A DNA stretch of 64,000 nucleotides from Elizabethkingia meningoseptica_A (GCF_045762675.1 NZ_JBJDLK010000003.1:496001-560000), one strand, 5' to 3'; shown: positions 36,347-45,553, counted from the first letter of the stretch. The notes: a model not told the origin generated them from the sequence alone. Numbers and translations are program-made.

Positions 36347-36610
36347 TTGAAGAATTTAGACTCTAATAAGCTTTGTTGTTTTCCGATGAATGAAACGGGA
36401 ATTATTGTCGATTATGATAATAATAACATGGAAATGCCGGGTAAGATTATTGAAATGGGGCTTCTGCCTAATACGTCTTTCAGAATCTTATATCAGGCAC
36501 CATTTAGCGGTCCTCTGTATATAGAATACGGAGAAGAACGCTCAAAAGTAGCATTAAGGGAAGAAGAAGCGAGATATATTATTGTGGAAGCATTAGCAGA
36601 TGGAAAATAA
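36347..36610 (+). CDS. feoA: Ferrous iron transport protein A
   Basis: 87 aa, SH3-like FeoA domain (MPGKIIEMGLLPNTSFRIL, PLYIEYGEERSKVALREEEARYIIV). A small cytoplasmic partner that modulates FeoB. The start is a TTG at 36347 with a good -7 box just upstream; an ATG start at 36386 would remove 13 residues. It overlaps feoB by 11 bp, so the two are coupled. Confidence 0.9.
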   Translation: MKNLDSNKLCCFPMNETGIIVDYDNNNMEMPGKIIEMGLLPNTSFRILYQAPFSGPLYIEYGEERSKVALREEEARYIIVEALADGK

Positions 36611-38630
36611 AAAAAAATCCTCCAAAATTCTTTTGGTAGGAAATCCCAATGTCGGGAAGTCTACTATTTTTAATCAGTTATGTAACCGTAATCAGAAGAC
36701 GGGAAACTATTCCGGGGTAACAGTATCCAGTTTACAGGGAGATTATATCTATAAAAACGAGAAGGTTGAAATTATTGACCTTCCCGGTGCTTATAGTGTT
36801 TATCCGGGTTCTGAAGACGAAGCCGTTTTTGTTGATTATTTATTCAACGAAAGAAGCAAATATGACGGCGTATTATACGTAGCTGATGCCTTAAATTTTA
36901 AAAGAAGTTTATTACTTTTTGAACAGATCAGAGATTTGGGAATACCTGTTATAATGGTGGTGAACCAGATTGATGAAGCTGAAAAGAGAGGATACACACT
37001 GAATATAGAAAAGCTTTCAGAAGAGACCGGTGTAACCGTAAATGTGACCAATGCCAAGAAAAACAGCGGTATAGATGCCGTAAAAGAAAGCATTCACCTT
37101 CGTAAATTCACCGTTGCTGAAAAGCCTCTTTTTCAAATCCCGTCGGAACATAAAGCCAAAGTAGTAGATGTTTCCCAAAAATATGGAGAAATCAATCTTT
37201 ACAGAGCATGGTTTCAGTTATCTTCAACCCGAAAACTAAAAAATGCGGGAGCAGAAATTACTGCTGCAGATTCCAAAAATATTGTGCCGAAGCGCTTGCA
37301 AACGCAGGAAACCTTACGCCGCTATGAAAATATAGATCAGATTATAGATAAAGTACGATCTAAAAGAACATTGTTCAAAGATTTGCTTACCGAAAAGCTG
37401 GACCGCTTAATGGTACACAAATTCTGGGGCTATGTTCTTTTCCTGGTCGTGTTATTGATTATTTTCCAGAGTGTATTTTTTCTGGCAGAATATCCTAAAG
37501 GCTGGATAGAAGATCTTTTCACATGGTTCTCCACTTTAGCAGCAGAAAATCTTCCGGAAGGACCACTGAACAGCCTTGTCGCTGAAGGAATACTTCCCGG
37601 AATAGGAGGGATTGTGGTTTTTGCGCCACAAATCGGAATTCTGATGTATTTCCTCTATATTATGGAAGACAGCGGCTATATGGCCAGAGTAATATTCCTG
37701 ATGGACCGTTTATTGCGTCCGTTCGGATTAAACGGGAAGAGTATCATTCCGCTTGTATCTGGAACAGCATGTGCCATTCCGGCGATTATGTCTGCACGGA
37801 ATATTGAAAATACAAAAGAAAGACTCATTACCATCCTTGTGACACCATTCATGACCTGTTCGGCAAGGCTTCCTATTTACAGTATCATCATTACACTTGT
37901 TGTTCCGGATGAATACTTTTTCGGAATTGGCTATCGCGCTTTAGCGTTACTGGCGATGTATATGCTGGGATTTGTAACGGCTTTAGTGGCTTCTTTCTTC
38001 CTGAAAAAAGGAATAAAAAATACCAACAGAAGTACCCTGATTCTGGATTTGCCAACATACAAGATGCCGCTATGGGGCTATAACTTCAAAATGGCATTGC
38101 TGAAAGCATGGGGATTTATTACCGGAGCAGGTAAAGTAATTTTTGCAGTAAGTATTATCATCTGGTTCCTTAGTTATTTCGGGCCACATGATAAATTTAG
38201 CATAACTTCGCATAAATCTAACGTAGAACTTAACGACTCTTATCTGGCGAAAATGGGTAAAGCCATAGAACCTGCTATCAGTCCGCTGGGCTACGACTGG
38301 AAAATGGGTGTGGGAATTCTGACTTCGTTTGCGGCAAGAGAAGTTTTTGTAGGAACAATGTCTACCTTATATTCTCTGGGCGACGGGGCTGAAGACGGAA
38401 GGCTTATAGATAAAATGAAAGCAGATAAAAAAGCAGACGGAACCCCTTTGTTTACAATGGCTACAGGAGTTTCTGTTTTGGTATTTTATGCTTTCGCTAT
38501 GCAGTGTATCAGTACTATTGCTATTGTTTATAAAGAAACAGGAAGCAAAAAATGGACATTCATTCAGTTAATAGGAATGTCTGGTTTGGCATATTTGGCA
38601 TCATTATTTGTATTTCAAATACTTAAGTAA
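36600..38630 (+). CDS. feoB: Ferrous iron transporter FeoB
   Basis: 676 aa inner-membrane Fe(II) transporter. The N-terminal G domain has G1 GNPNVGKS (residues 14-21), G3 DLPGAYSV and G4 NQID. A helical GDI-like spacer is followed by the membrane part with two Gate motifs (SGTACAIPAIMSARN and the FAAREVFVGTMSTL region). Operon order is feoA-feoB-small Cys-rich protein. Probably iron regulated, but no operator was confirmed. Confidence 0.96.
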   Translation: MENKKKSSKILLVGNPNVGKSTIFNQLCNRNQKTGNYSGVTVSSLQGDYIYKNEKVEIIDLPGAYSVYPGSEDEAVFVDYLFNERSKYDGVLYVADALNFKRSLLLFEQIRDLGIPVIMVVNQIDEAEKRGYTLNIEKLSEETGVTVNVTNAKKNSGIDAVKESIHLRKFTVAEKPLFQIPSEHKAKVVDVSQKYGEINLYRAWFQLSSTRKLKNAGAEITAADSKNIVPKRLQTQETLRRYENIDQIIDKVRSKRTLFKDLLTEKLDRLMVHKFWGYVLFLVVLLIIFQSVFFLAEYPKGWIEDLFTWFSTLAAENLPEGPLNSLVAEGILPGIGGIVVFAPQIGILMYFLYIMEDSGYMARVIFLMDRLLRPFGLNGKSIIPLVSGTACAIPAIMSARNIENTKERLITILVTPFMTCSARLPIYSIIITLVVPDEYFFGIGYRALALLAMYMLGFVTALVASFFLKKGIKNTNRSTLILDLPTYKMPLWGYNFKMALLKAWGFITGAGKVIFAVSIIIWFLSYFGPHDKFSITSHKSNVELNDSYLAKMGKAIEPAISPLGYDWKMGVGILTSFAAREVFVGTMSTLYSLGDGAEDGRLIDKMKADKKADGTPLFTMATGVSVLVFYAFAMQCISTIAIVYKETGSKKWTFIQLIGMSGLAYLASLFVFQILK

Positions 38631-38632
38631 TT

Positions 38633-38770
38633 ATGGATAACATGCTTTTGCAATATATAATCATCGGTGGACTTTTGCTATTCGCCTGTTTTCGGGTGTG
38701 GAAAATTTTTTCAAAAAATTTTAGCAAGAAGAAGAGCGGTGGTTGCGACAAAAACTGCGGATGTTCATAA
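38633..38770 (+). CDS. FeoB-associated Cys-rich membrane protein
   Basis: 45 aa, starting 2 bp after the feoB stop. One transmembrane helix (about residues 5-22) is followed by a basic stretch (KIFSKNFSKKKSGG) and a C-terminal Cys cluster CDKNCGCS. This matches the small Cys-rich proteins that often follow feoB in Bacteroidetes and Firmicutes and may take the place of FeoC. Its role in iron handling or FeoB assembly is inferred from position. Confidence 0.88.
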   Translation: MDNMLLQYIIIGGLLLFACFRVWKIFSKNFSKKKSGGCDKNCGCS

Positions 38771-38841
38771 ATCATGTCTGTTCTTGAATGACTTTTTCTT
38801 ATTTATTCCGTATTTTTGCATAAAATTTAGCAACAAAATTT

Positions 38842-40224
38842 ATGTCATTAATTAAGAGCATTTCTGGGATTAGAGGGACTATAGGAGGACAAACAGGAGA
38901 TAACCTGACTCCGCTAGATATCGTAAAATTTGCTTCGGCATTCGGTACATGGCTTCAGCAGAAAAACAACAAAAAAGATATTACTTTAGTTGTGGGAAGA
39001 GACGCCAGAATATCCGGAAAAATTGTTTCCGATCTTGCTTCTGCAACCTTGCAGTCTTTAGGAATTAATGTGATCGATCTTGGACTAAGTACCACACCAA
39101 CTGTTGAGGTAATGGTTCCGGAATTGAAAGCCGACGGTGGAATTATTTTTACAGCAAGCCACAATCCTAAAGAATGGAACGCTCTGAAACTTTTAAATGA
39201 CAAAGGAGAGTTTATTAATGCACAGGAAGGTGCAGATGTATTAGAGCTTGCCGACAAAGAAGCTTTTGATTATATCGATGTAGATCATTTGGGTAGCTAC
39301 TCTGAAAATAAAGACGGAATACAAATTCATGTTGACAAAGTTCTGGAACTACCTGAAGTATTTCCGGGTATTGTAAGAGAAAAAAGATATAAAATAGTAG
39401 TAGACGCAGTAAACTCCACCGGAGGTATTGCTATTCCGAAGCTACTGGAAAGAATGGGATGTGACGTCGTAAAACTGTACTGTGAACCGAACGGACAGTT
39501 CCCGCATAATCCTGAACCATTAAAAGAACACCTTTCAGAAATCTGTGAACTTGTTGTAAAAGAAAAAGCAGATTTAGGTATCGTTGTAGACCCGGATGTT
39601 GACAGACTGGCATTGGTAGATGAGAACGGCGACCTTTTTGGTGAAGAATATACATTGGTTGCGGTTGCAGACTATATTCTGAGAAATAAAAAAGGCGTGG
39701 CGATTTCGAATCTGTCTTCAAGCAGAGCCCTGAGAGATGTTGCTAAATCACTGAATTCAGAATACTTTGCTTCTGCAGTAGGAGAAGTGAATGTGGTGAA
39801 CCTGATGAAAGAAAAAAATGCGGTAATAGGCGGAGAAGGAAACGGAGGAATTATTTTCCCTGATCTTCACTACGGAAGAGACTCTTTGGTTGGTGTAGCC
39901 TTATTCCTGAGCCATCTGGCACAACAGGATAAATCGGTTTCTGAGCTTAGAGCAACCTATCCGGATTATTATATGGGCAAAAAGAAAATTGAACTGACTC
40001 CGGAAATTAATGTAGACAAACTTCTTGAAAAGGTTAAAAAAGAATTCAAGAATGAAGAAATCTCTACAGTTGACGGCGTTAAAATAGATTTCCCTACAAA
40101 TTGGGTGCACCTTCGTAAATCCAATACAGAGCCTATTATCAGAATTTATACCGAAGCTTCTACACAAGAAGAAGCGGATCAGTTGGCTGACGATATGATC
40201 GCCAAAATAAAAAGCTTAATTTAG
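38842..40224 (+). CDS. glmM: Phosphoglucosamine mutase
   Basis: 460 aa, phosphohexomutase family. Converts glucosamine 6-phosphate to 1-phosphate for UDP-GlcNAc synthesis. The N-terminus SISGIRGTIGG is typical of the family. The phospho-Ser is S106 in TASHNP, the metal loop is DPDVDRLALVD, and the sugar-binding loop is EGNGG. The C-terminus has RKSNTEPIIRIY for phosphate binding. A TATTTTTG -7 box lies at 38811-38818. The Bacteroidetes enzyme annotated as GlmM has this form; phosphomannomutase activity cannot be excluded. Confidence 0.92.
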   Translation: MSLIKSISGIRGTIGGQTGDNLTPLDIVKFASAFGTWLQQKNNKKDITLVVGRDARISGKIVSDLASATLQSLGINVIDLGLSTTPTVEVMVPELKADGGIIFTASHNPKEWNALKLLNDKGEFINAQEGADVLELADKEAFDYIDVDHLGSYSENKDGIQIHVDKVLELPEVFPGIVREKRYKIVVDAVNSTGGIAIPKLLERMGCDVVKLYCEPNGQFPHNPEPLKEHLSEICELVVKEKADLGIVVDPDVDRLALVDENGDLFGEEYTLVAVADYILRNKKGVAISNLSSSRALRDVAKSLNSEYFASAVGEVNVVNLMKEKNAVIGGEGNGGIIFPDLHYGRDSLVGVALFLSHLAQQDKSVSELRATYPDYYMGKKKIELTPEINVDKLLEKVKKEFKNEEISTVDGVKIDFPTNWVHLRKSNTEPIIRIYTEASTQEEADQLADDMIAKIKSLI

Positions 40225-40275
40225 TTGGTGATTTTGGAAATTTTTCCGAAATTCATATTATAATCAAAAATACAT

Positions 40276-41646
40276 TTGGAAGAATTTTTTGAAAATGAAG
40301 CTGTAAAGCGCTTCGAAGAAATGTTAGATAATAATGAAGAGGTGTTTTTCGATACAGAAGAATACGAGGACATTATTTCTTACTATTTGGAGATCGGCGA
40401 CTATCAGTATGCCGAGGCTGCCATAAAATACGCCCAGAAATTATATCCGGAATCGGTAAATATAAAAGTCCGTAAACTGGAGTTTCTTCTGGAAAAAGAA
40501 GATAACGTAAAGGCTAAAGCCCTTATGAAGGAACTGGAAGGTATAGCAGAAGATAATCTGGATTATATAATCTGTTGTGCCAAGTATTATTCCAACATGG
40601 GGAACCCGAGAAAAGCCATTGTTTTATGCGAAAAAGCACTGGAAAAAGAGGAAGATGAAGATTTCATCCACAACTTTATTGCAGATGAATATAAGAACCT
40701 CGATGATCCTTTCTCAGCGCTGAAGCATTATAAACTCGCGCTTAACTTTGAGCCGAATGATGAATATGCACTGGAAAGCATTATGCTGTGCTATTCAGAG
40801 ATGAATCGTAGTGAAGAAGCACTAACCTTCATTAACGATTATCTGGATAATTATCCTTTCTCTGAAACTGCGTGGTACGAATACGGAATTTTTCATTTTA
40901 ATAAGAAAAATTATCAGGAAGCGATAAAAGGCTTCGATTATCTGCTTGCCATAAATCCTAATTCTATGGCTGTTTACACCAATAAAGCAGCCTGCTATGA
41001 AGCATTACAAGAATGGGAAAAAGCAATTGAAACCTATACCGATTCTCAGGAATATGAGTTTACAAAGTCTTATTCTTTCTACAAAATAGGGCAGTGCTAC
41101 CAGAAAATGGGACAGCTGATTCCTGCACTTAATGCATTGCAGAAAAGCTTGCATGAAGACCCTCAGTTTCATCCTTCCATGATTGCTATTTCAGATATTT
41201 ATGAAGAACTCGGAAATCTGAATGAAGCCGCTCATTTTGCTTTGGAAGCCTCCCGGTTGAATGAAAACAATCTGGATATCCAAAAGAAATTGGCGTTTCT
41301 GTATATCAGCTTAGGAAAGCTGGAAGAAGCATTAATCTGCCTTAAGAAAATGGTAGAAACTGAACCGGGAAGGTTCTATAACTGGTATGCTTATACAGAA
41401 GTATTAATGCTGGTAGGAGATTACGATAAAGCCGAAGAAAAGCTTCTTATCGCCCTGGAAAGACATAAAAGAGCAGAGTTGTATTACCAGTTAAGCAACT
41501 GTTATTTCAATCTGAAAAGAGACACGGAAGCCCGCGCTACCCTGGACCAGGCATTGCGTTTAGATCCCACATTGATGAAGGATATGCAAATGAAGTATCC
41601 TTATATCGATGCAGAGATTGAAAAAGAACGCTCTAAAACAAAATAG
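40276..41646 (+). CDS. Tetratricopeptide-repeat protein
   Basis: 456 aa, soluble, about ten TPR units (for example AWYEYGIFHFNKKNYQEAIKGFDYLLAINPNS). A conserved Bacteroidetes TPR scaffold of unknown partner. The start is a TTG at 40276; the N-terminal FENEAVKRFEEMLDNNEE block is, from memory, conserved in relatives, so the next ATG (40321) is too far in. The TTG lies inside TACATTTG (40271-40278), which also fits a -7 box, so a shorter transcript-driven start cannot be ruled out. It follows glmM by 51 bp. Confidence 0.85.
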   Translation: MEEFFENEAVKRFEEMLDNNEEVFFDTEEYEDIISYYLEIGDYQYAEAAIKYAQKLYPESVNIKVRKLEFLLEKEDNVKAKALMKELEGIAEDNLDYIICCAKYYSNMGNPRKAIVLCEKALEKEEDEDFIHNFIADEYKNLDDPFSALKHYKLALNFEPNDEYALESIMLCYSEMNRSEEALTFINDYLDNYPFSETAWYEYGIFHFNKKNYQEAIKGFDYLLAINPNSMAVYTNKAACYEALQEWEKAIETYTDSQEYEFTKSYSFYKIGQCYQKMGQLIPALNALQKSLHEDPQFHPSMIAISDIYEELGNLNEAAHFALEASRLNENNLDIQKKLAFLYISLGKLEEALICLKKMVETEPGRFYNWYAYTEVLMLVGDYDKAEEKLLIALERHKRAELYYQLSNCYFNLKRDTEARATLDQALRLDPTLMKDMQMKYPYIDAEIEKERSKTK

Positions 41647-41653
41647 TTTTTTT

Positions 41654-41714
41654 AATTACGAATTACGAATTACGAATTACGAATTACGAATTACGAATTA
41701 CGAATTACGAATTA
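41654..41714. repeat. Heptamer microsatellite (AATTACG)8.7
   Basis: Eight exact head-to-tail copies of AATTACG run from 41654 to 41709, plus a partial unit AATTA. The array is intergenic, between the TPR gene and the converging minus-strand gene. Copy number is likely to vary between strains. Confidence 0.97.
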
Positions 41715-41719
41715 ATTTT

Positions 41720-41747
41720 GCTAGAAGCTAGAAGCTAGAAGCTAGAA
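41720..41747. repeat. Heptamer microsatellite (GCTAGAA)4
   Basis: Four exact copies of GCTAGAA start 5 bp after the AATTACG array. They have the same unit length but unrelated sequence. They are followed by a looser CTGTAATCTGTCAACTGTAAACAG stretch with CTGT(A/C)AA-like units. Confidence 0.97.
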
Positions 41748-41786
41748 GCCATTAACTGTAATCTGTCAACTGTAAACAGTCAACTA

Positions 41787-43055
41787 TTAATGGTAATAAC
41801 GGTAGGCAAACTGAATAACCTCATTAAGTCTGTAAACGTTATTAGCGCCTAAATAAACAAACATAGTTATTAAGATAACCCAAAGAGCCGAAATTATTTT
41901 CGGCTTGTTTTTTTGGCTGTAAAAAAGCCATCCCAGCATCATCGGAACTACAAAGATGAAATGTCCGCCATAAATATAAGAAGTATGAAGGCCGAATTTC
42001 ATCACGCAGTGTATGATAATATCGCAAAGAAGTGATAATCCCAATATCTGAACAAGCTTGTTTTTATAATTGGCAATAAAACTCCATACCACAAGACCGG
42101 TCATTATAATAATGAAAATATAAGGTCCCCACGCAGAATAAACATCCATAAACAGAGCCTTATAATGGAAACCAGCTTTGCTTTCATAATCTCTGATGAT
42201 AAAACTTGGGAACAGCATGCTTCCGCCCCAGAACCAGGAAGTCATCATATCCCATAACGGAGTAACCTTTGGCTTGGAAAACCTTTCATACTGTGATGAG
42301 GTTTGATTGATGATCATCCGGATATTAAAATCTAATCTCCATAAATACAGGAAAATAAATATACCGGCAGAAACCAATACTTTTAATACCGACATACCCG
42401 TTTTTTTCCATTTACGGAAGATATTTTTCTCGAACAATAAAGGGATATAAACCTTTACAATATTTGTAATGGTAAGCCCGCCTATAAGAATGCCAAAACC
42501 GGTAAGAGGAACAATACCGATGCTCTTTTTCTGGGTAAGTTTTAATGCAGCAAAATAGTTGAAAAACACCAGCAGGAAAAAAGAATAAGTATAGGTTTCC
42601 GGCGTAAAAGATAAAAGTACAGGTGTTGTGAAGAAGCTGAAAAACAGCAATAAAAATAAGTTTATTGCAACAGGCAGTTTAATAATATTCCGGAAGTATT
42701 TATAAAATTGCAGCATGGTAAAGGCTACTGTTGTAGCACTGAATGCCATTAAAACAATCCGGAAGGTGGCATCTGTTTTGCCTCCTGAAACAGACAATGC
42801 CGTTTCACGGATAATATCGAACAGATAGATGGAAAATGGATGACGTTCCCAGCCTCCGCCGGTATTTACAATTGAATAATTATCGAAACTGAAATAAGCG
42901 TCCCATGGAACTCTTTCATCATAAACCAATCGGAACTCACTCGCAATGAACCACCCAAATGACATATAAACCGCAATGAAAAACAGCAAAACAAATAGTT
43001 CTGTTGCAGTTACCGGGAATATGGTCTTAAAAAAATTGAAAAATTTTGCCTTCAC
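41787..43055 (-). CDS. Polytopic membrane protein, DUF6080-like
   Basis: 422 aa with about 11 hydrophobic segments. It looks like a GT-C type membrane protein: an early periplasmic loop with acidic residues (RLVYDERVPWDAYFSFD) and HPFSIYLFD. I associate it with DUF6080, but this is from memory. It may use lipid-linked sugars or alkyl substrates; no catalytic residue is proven. It converges with the TPR gene. Confidence 0.65.
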   Translation of the reverse strand: MKAKFFNFFKTIFPVTATELFVLLFFIAVYMSFGWFIASEFRLVYDERVPWDAYFSFDNYSIVNTGGGWERHPFSIYLFDIIRETALSVSGGKTDATFRIVLMAFSATTVAFTMLQFYKYFRNIIKLPVAINLFLLLFFSFFTTPVLLSFTPETYTYSFFLLVFFNYFAALKLTQKKSIGIVPLTGFGILIGGLTITNIVKVYIPLLFEKNIFRKWKKTGMSVLKVLVSAGIFIFLYLWRLDFNIRMIINQTSSQYERFSKPKVTPLWDMMTSWFWGGSMLFPSFIIRDYESKAGFHYKALFMDVYSAWGPYIFIIIMTGLVVWSFIANYKNKLVQILGLSLLCDIIIHCVMKFGLHTSYIYGGHFIFVVPMMLGWLFYSQKNKPKIISALWVILITMFVYLGANNVYRLNEVIQFAYRYYH

Positions 43056-43104
43056 GCGGCAAAATTAACGCTAAATAACAATTTACAAAGAAAAATTAAT
43101 TATG

Positions 43105-43317
43105 TTAGCGATAATATTTTTTTTGTTGCCCCGGGGCATAATCTTTTGCCGATCCTCCATACATTTTCTTAGCCTGTCCCGGTGGTAGTTTTTTATACTG
43201 TTGCCCGTTATAATAGTAATCATTATTTCTGTGGGAATAACCATCGTAATAGGTATCACATGAAATCATAGACACCAGTATAATAAGAGACGCGAGTATA
43301 AATTTTAAACTTTTCAT
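43105..43317 (-). CDS. Small lipoprotein with KKLPPGQAKK motif
   Basis: 70 aa from ATG 43317 (MKSLKFILASLIILVSMISC). A longer frame to 43362 would bury the signal peptide. The lipobox ends in Cys20. The mature part is Tyr/Asn-rich (YYNGQQYKKLPPGQAKK) and ends APGQQKKYYR. Similar short proteins in flavobacteria are sometimes labelled quinol oxidase subunit 4, which the sequence does not support. Function unknown. Confidence 0.75.
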   Translation of the reverse strand: MKSLKFILASLIILVSMISCDTYYDGYSHRNNDYYYNGQQYKKLPPGQAKKMYGGSAKDYAPGQQKKYYR

Positions 43318-43507
43318 TTTATTTAAATTATAGAATAACAGCATAATCAAATAAAATACCAATATTGATTATCAGTTATTTAGGTTTAAAAAATGCTTTC
43401 CCCGTAAAGGAATGTTACGTAATAATAACGGTAATTGTATGTTAAAAATTATTTTTTATGTAACAAAAATTCAAGGCGGGATACTAATTCTATAAATCAA
43501 TCTAGTA

Positions 43508-44419
43508 ATGAAAAAATTAACTCTCCTATTTGTATTAACATTCGGAGTAATGGTTATGGCCCAGGAAACGGCGAACAGGTTTGTGTATGAACTGACCTAT
43601 AAGCCTAAAAAAGATTCTACCGGGCTGGAAAAAGAATTAATGGCCTTAGATATTACGAAATCTAAATCTATTTATAGAGATTACATAAGTGTTTCTCAGG
43701 ATTCTATCATAAAAGATATGGTTGAAAAAGCACAAAAGGCAGGGGTTTTTGATCCTAATTTTATGAGTAAAATGAAACAGCCTAAATTTTCTACAAAGCT
43801 TATAAAGACCTATCCTTCGATGAAGATTCAAAATATTGAAATGATTTTTGCCATGATGAAGCCTATGGCTATTTCTTATTCAGAAAATCTTAAATTCAAC
43901 TGGAAAGTTCTTCCGGATAAGATGAAAATAGGGGAATACAACACACAAAAGGCCACAACTGAATTTGGTGGAAGAACATGGACTGCTTGGTTCAGTACAG
44001 ATTTACCATTTCAGGACGGGCCTTATAAGTTTTCAGGACTTCCGGGATTAATTGTGAAAATTGAAGATGATGGGAAAAATTATTCATGGGTACTTCAGGC
44101 TAATAAAAAAATAAGTAACTATGAAGAACAGACATATGGAGAGAAAATGATGAATATGGCAGCTCCAACTGATGTTTCTAAAGAAAAGTTTGAAAAAACA
44201 TTTAATGATTTTAAAAAGGATCCGTTTGGTTCTATCAGACAATATTTGAAACCTGAGATGATGAGCCAAAAATTCCCGGGATCTGATAAAACAATGGGAG
44301 ACTATATGAAAGATCAACAGAGAATACTGGATAAGCTGTATAATACTATTGATAACCCGATTGAGTTAACACAAGGTTCCGTAAATATGGGTAAAGGAAC
44401 CCAGGAAGTAGTAAAATAA
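43508..44419 (+). CDS. GLPGLI family protein
   Basis: 303 aa secreted protein with a signal peptide (MKKLTLLFVLTFGVMVMAQ). It carries the family-naming motif in KFSGLPGLIVKIEDDG. The family is widespread in Bacteroidetes and of unknown function, often near TonB receptors, one of which lies 1.1 kb further on. The C-terminal 90 residues are Lys/Met-rich. A terminator hairpin follows. Confidence 0.88.
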   Translation: MKKLTLLFVLTFGVMVMAQETANRFVYELTYKPKKDSTGLEKELMALDITKSKSIYRDYISVSQDSIIKDMVEKAQKAGVFDPNFMSKMKQPKFSTKLIKTYPSMKIQNIEMIFAMMKPMAISYSENLKFNWKVLPDKMKIGEYNTQKATTEFGGRTWTAWFSTDLPFQDGPYKFSGLPGLIVKIEDDGKNYSWVLQANKKISNYEEQTYGEKMMNMAAPTDVSKEKFEKTFNDFKKDPFGSIRQYLKPEMMSQKFPGSDKTMGDYMKDQQRILDKLYNTIDNPIELTQGSVNMGKGTQEVVK

Positions 44420-44451
44420 AAAAACAATCAATCTATATTAATCTAAATAAG

Positions 44452-44489
44452 TACGCTTCATTAAAGAAATTTAGTGAGGCGTATTTTAT
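44452..44489 (+). terminator. Terminator after the GLPGLI gene
   Basis: 14-bp stem with two G-U pairs: TACGCTTCATTAAA (44452-44465) with TTTAGTGAGGCGTA (44470-44483), loop GAAA, then TTTTATA. Confidence 0.75.
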
Positions 44490-44524
44490 AAAAGGCTATA
44501 CTTATTGAAGTAAAATTTACCAAT

Positions 44525-44859
44525 ATGAAGTCTAAAATTTATTTTCTGGCTGCGTCAGTATTTGTATTCTTTTTTTAATTTCCTATTCTTTACAACGGAT
44601 AAGCAAGATTGTTCAGTATGATCTAAAACCGGGAATGACAAAAGAAAAGGTTGTATCTGTGCTTGGAAAGCCTTACAAAGTAACTATGGCTTCTGAAAAG
44701 GATGTTACTTATGACCAGTCATATTATAAAGAGGACATTTGGACCGGAAGAACTTATGTACTAACAGAAAGTATTCTTTCCTTTGAAAATAATATACTGA
44801 TAAAAATAGATCAGGGGCAGGAAAGAATAGAAGGAGATACCACGATTATTAATAAATAA
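44525..44859 (+). pseudogene. BamE/SmpA-like protein, frameshifted at a T7 tract
   Basis: ATG 44525 opens a signal/anchor sequence MKSKIYFLAASVFVFFF that stops at 44576 just after seven T (44570-44576). The frame needed afterwards encodes SYSLQRISKIVQYDLKPGMTKEKVVSVLGKPYKV to the end, with the BamE/SmpA-like phrase LKPGMT ... VLGKPY, and has no start codon of its own upstream until an internal ATG at 44635. One extra T would join both halves into a 111-aa protein (MKSKIYFLAASVFVFFLISY). It could be a true mutation, a phase-variable switch or an assembly error. Confidence 0.75.
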
Positions 44860-44860
44860 A

Positions 44861-44887
44861 AAAAGGATTGCTTGCAATCCTTTTTTT
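44861..44887. terminator. Bidirectional terminator
   Basis: AAAAGGATTGC and GCAATCCTTTT with a TT loop, between the frameshifted gene and sodC, which converge. Confidence 0.85.
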
Positions 44888-44898
44888 ATTGGTTCAGA

Positions 44899-45408
44899 TT
44901 ATTTAATCTCTACACAGCCAACTCTTCCGCCGGCATTTCCGGTAGGCTGTGTATGAAAATCATCAGCCGCAGCATGAATAATTAATCCGTGGTTTAATAT
45001 ATTCTTAGATTCATCTGTACAGCCAATACACCACTTACTTGTTTTAAATGTAAGCTTGGCATTACCATTGGCATCAGCTGTAAGGTTACCTATATCTCCC
45101 ATATGGAAATGCTCAGCACCCCATTTCCCGTGATCGCTTCCTGCCGGATTCCAGTGCCCTCCGGTTGAAGTTCCGTCGGCAGCAGAACAATCTGGTTTAT
45201 CATGGATATGAATCGCGTGAACACCAGGAGTTAATCCCTTTGCATCAACATTCATTACCACAGTATTTCCTTTTTGTTTAAAGTTAACAGTACCAGCTGT
45301 TGTTGTTCCGCTTTTCGGCATAATTACATAGCTTACCTCTTTAGTTGCACAAGAAACTGCAAATACAGCTCCTAAAAGTCCTAAAGAAAGCATTTTCAGA
45401 TTTTTCAT
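44899..45408 (-). CDS. sodC: Superoxide dismutase [Cu-Zn], lipoprotein
   Basis: 169 aa. The signal ends in a lipobox (GAVFAVSC, Cys20), so it is anchored to a membrane facing the periplasm or surface. The copper/zinc ligands appear in HAIHIHDKPDC, GGHWNPAGSDHG and HGLIIHAAADDF, and the conserved Arg in GGRVGCVEI. It has two extra Cys in KWCIGCTD. It diverges from the TonB receptor gene; the tandem LytTR-type repeat lies in the shared 145-bp region. Confidence 0.95.
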   Translation of the reverse strand: MKNLKMLSLGLLGAVFAVSCATKEVSYVIMPKSGTTTAGTVNFKQKGNTVVMNVDAKGLTPGVHAIHIHDKPDCSAADGTSTGGHWNPAGSDHGKWGAEHFHMGDIGNLTADANGNAKLTFKTSKWCIGCTDESKNILNHGLIIHAAADDFHTQPTGNAGGRVGCVEIK

Positions 45409-45463
45409 AAGCTCAAAGTTTGAGATTTTATTATAAGATAAAGGTACAAAACTTTGAAGAATT

Positions 45464-45493
45464 ACGATTGGGTATCAAAAATTAACCTTTCGG
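45464..45493 (+). promoter_or_regulatory. LytTR-type tandem operator upstream of the TonB receptor gene
   Basis: Direct repeats ACGATTGGG (45464-45472) and ACCTTTCGG (45485-45493) have a 12-bp spacer, a 21-bp period. LytTR regulators typically bind two 9-bp direct repeats spaced by 12-13 bp. The second half-site fits the published-type pattern [TA][AC][CA]GTTN[AG][TG] at 8 of 9 positions. The start codon is 60 bp downstream. The same arrangement occurs at 48495. Confidence 0.7.
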
Positions 45494-45553
45494 TAATCTT
45501 TTTTTCATAAGCTCCGGAATCTGATCTTACTTTGTGGTATAAATTAACAAGAT

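Noticed and set aside
41654..41747. Possible CRISPR-like array
   Set aside because: The units are 7 bp and contiguous, without spacers, so this is a simple microsatellite.
42801..42816. parS-like CGTTTCACGG inside the DUF6080-like gene
   Set aside because: It lacks the palindromic second half, so it is a chance partial match.
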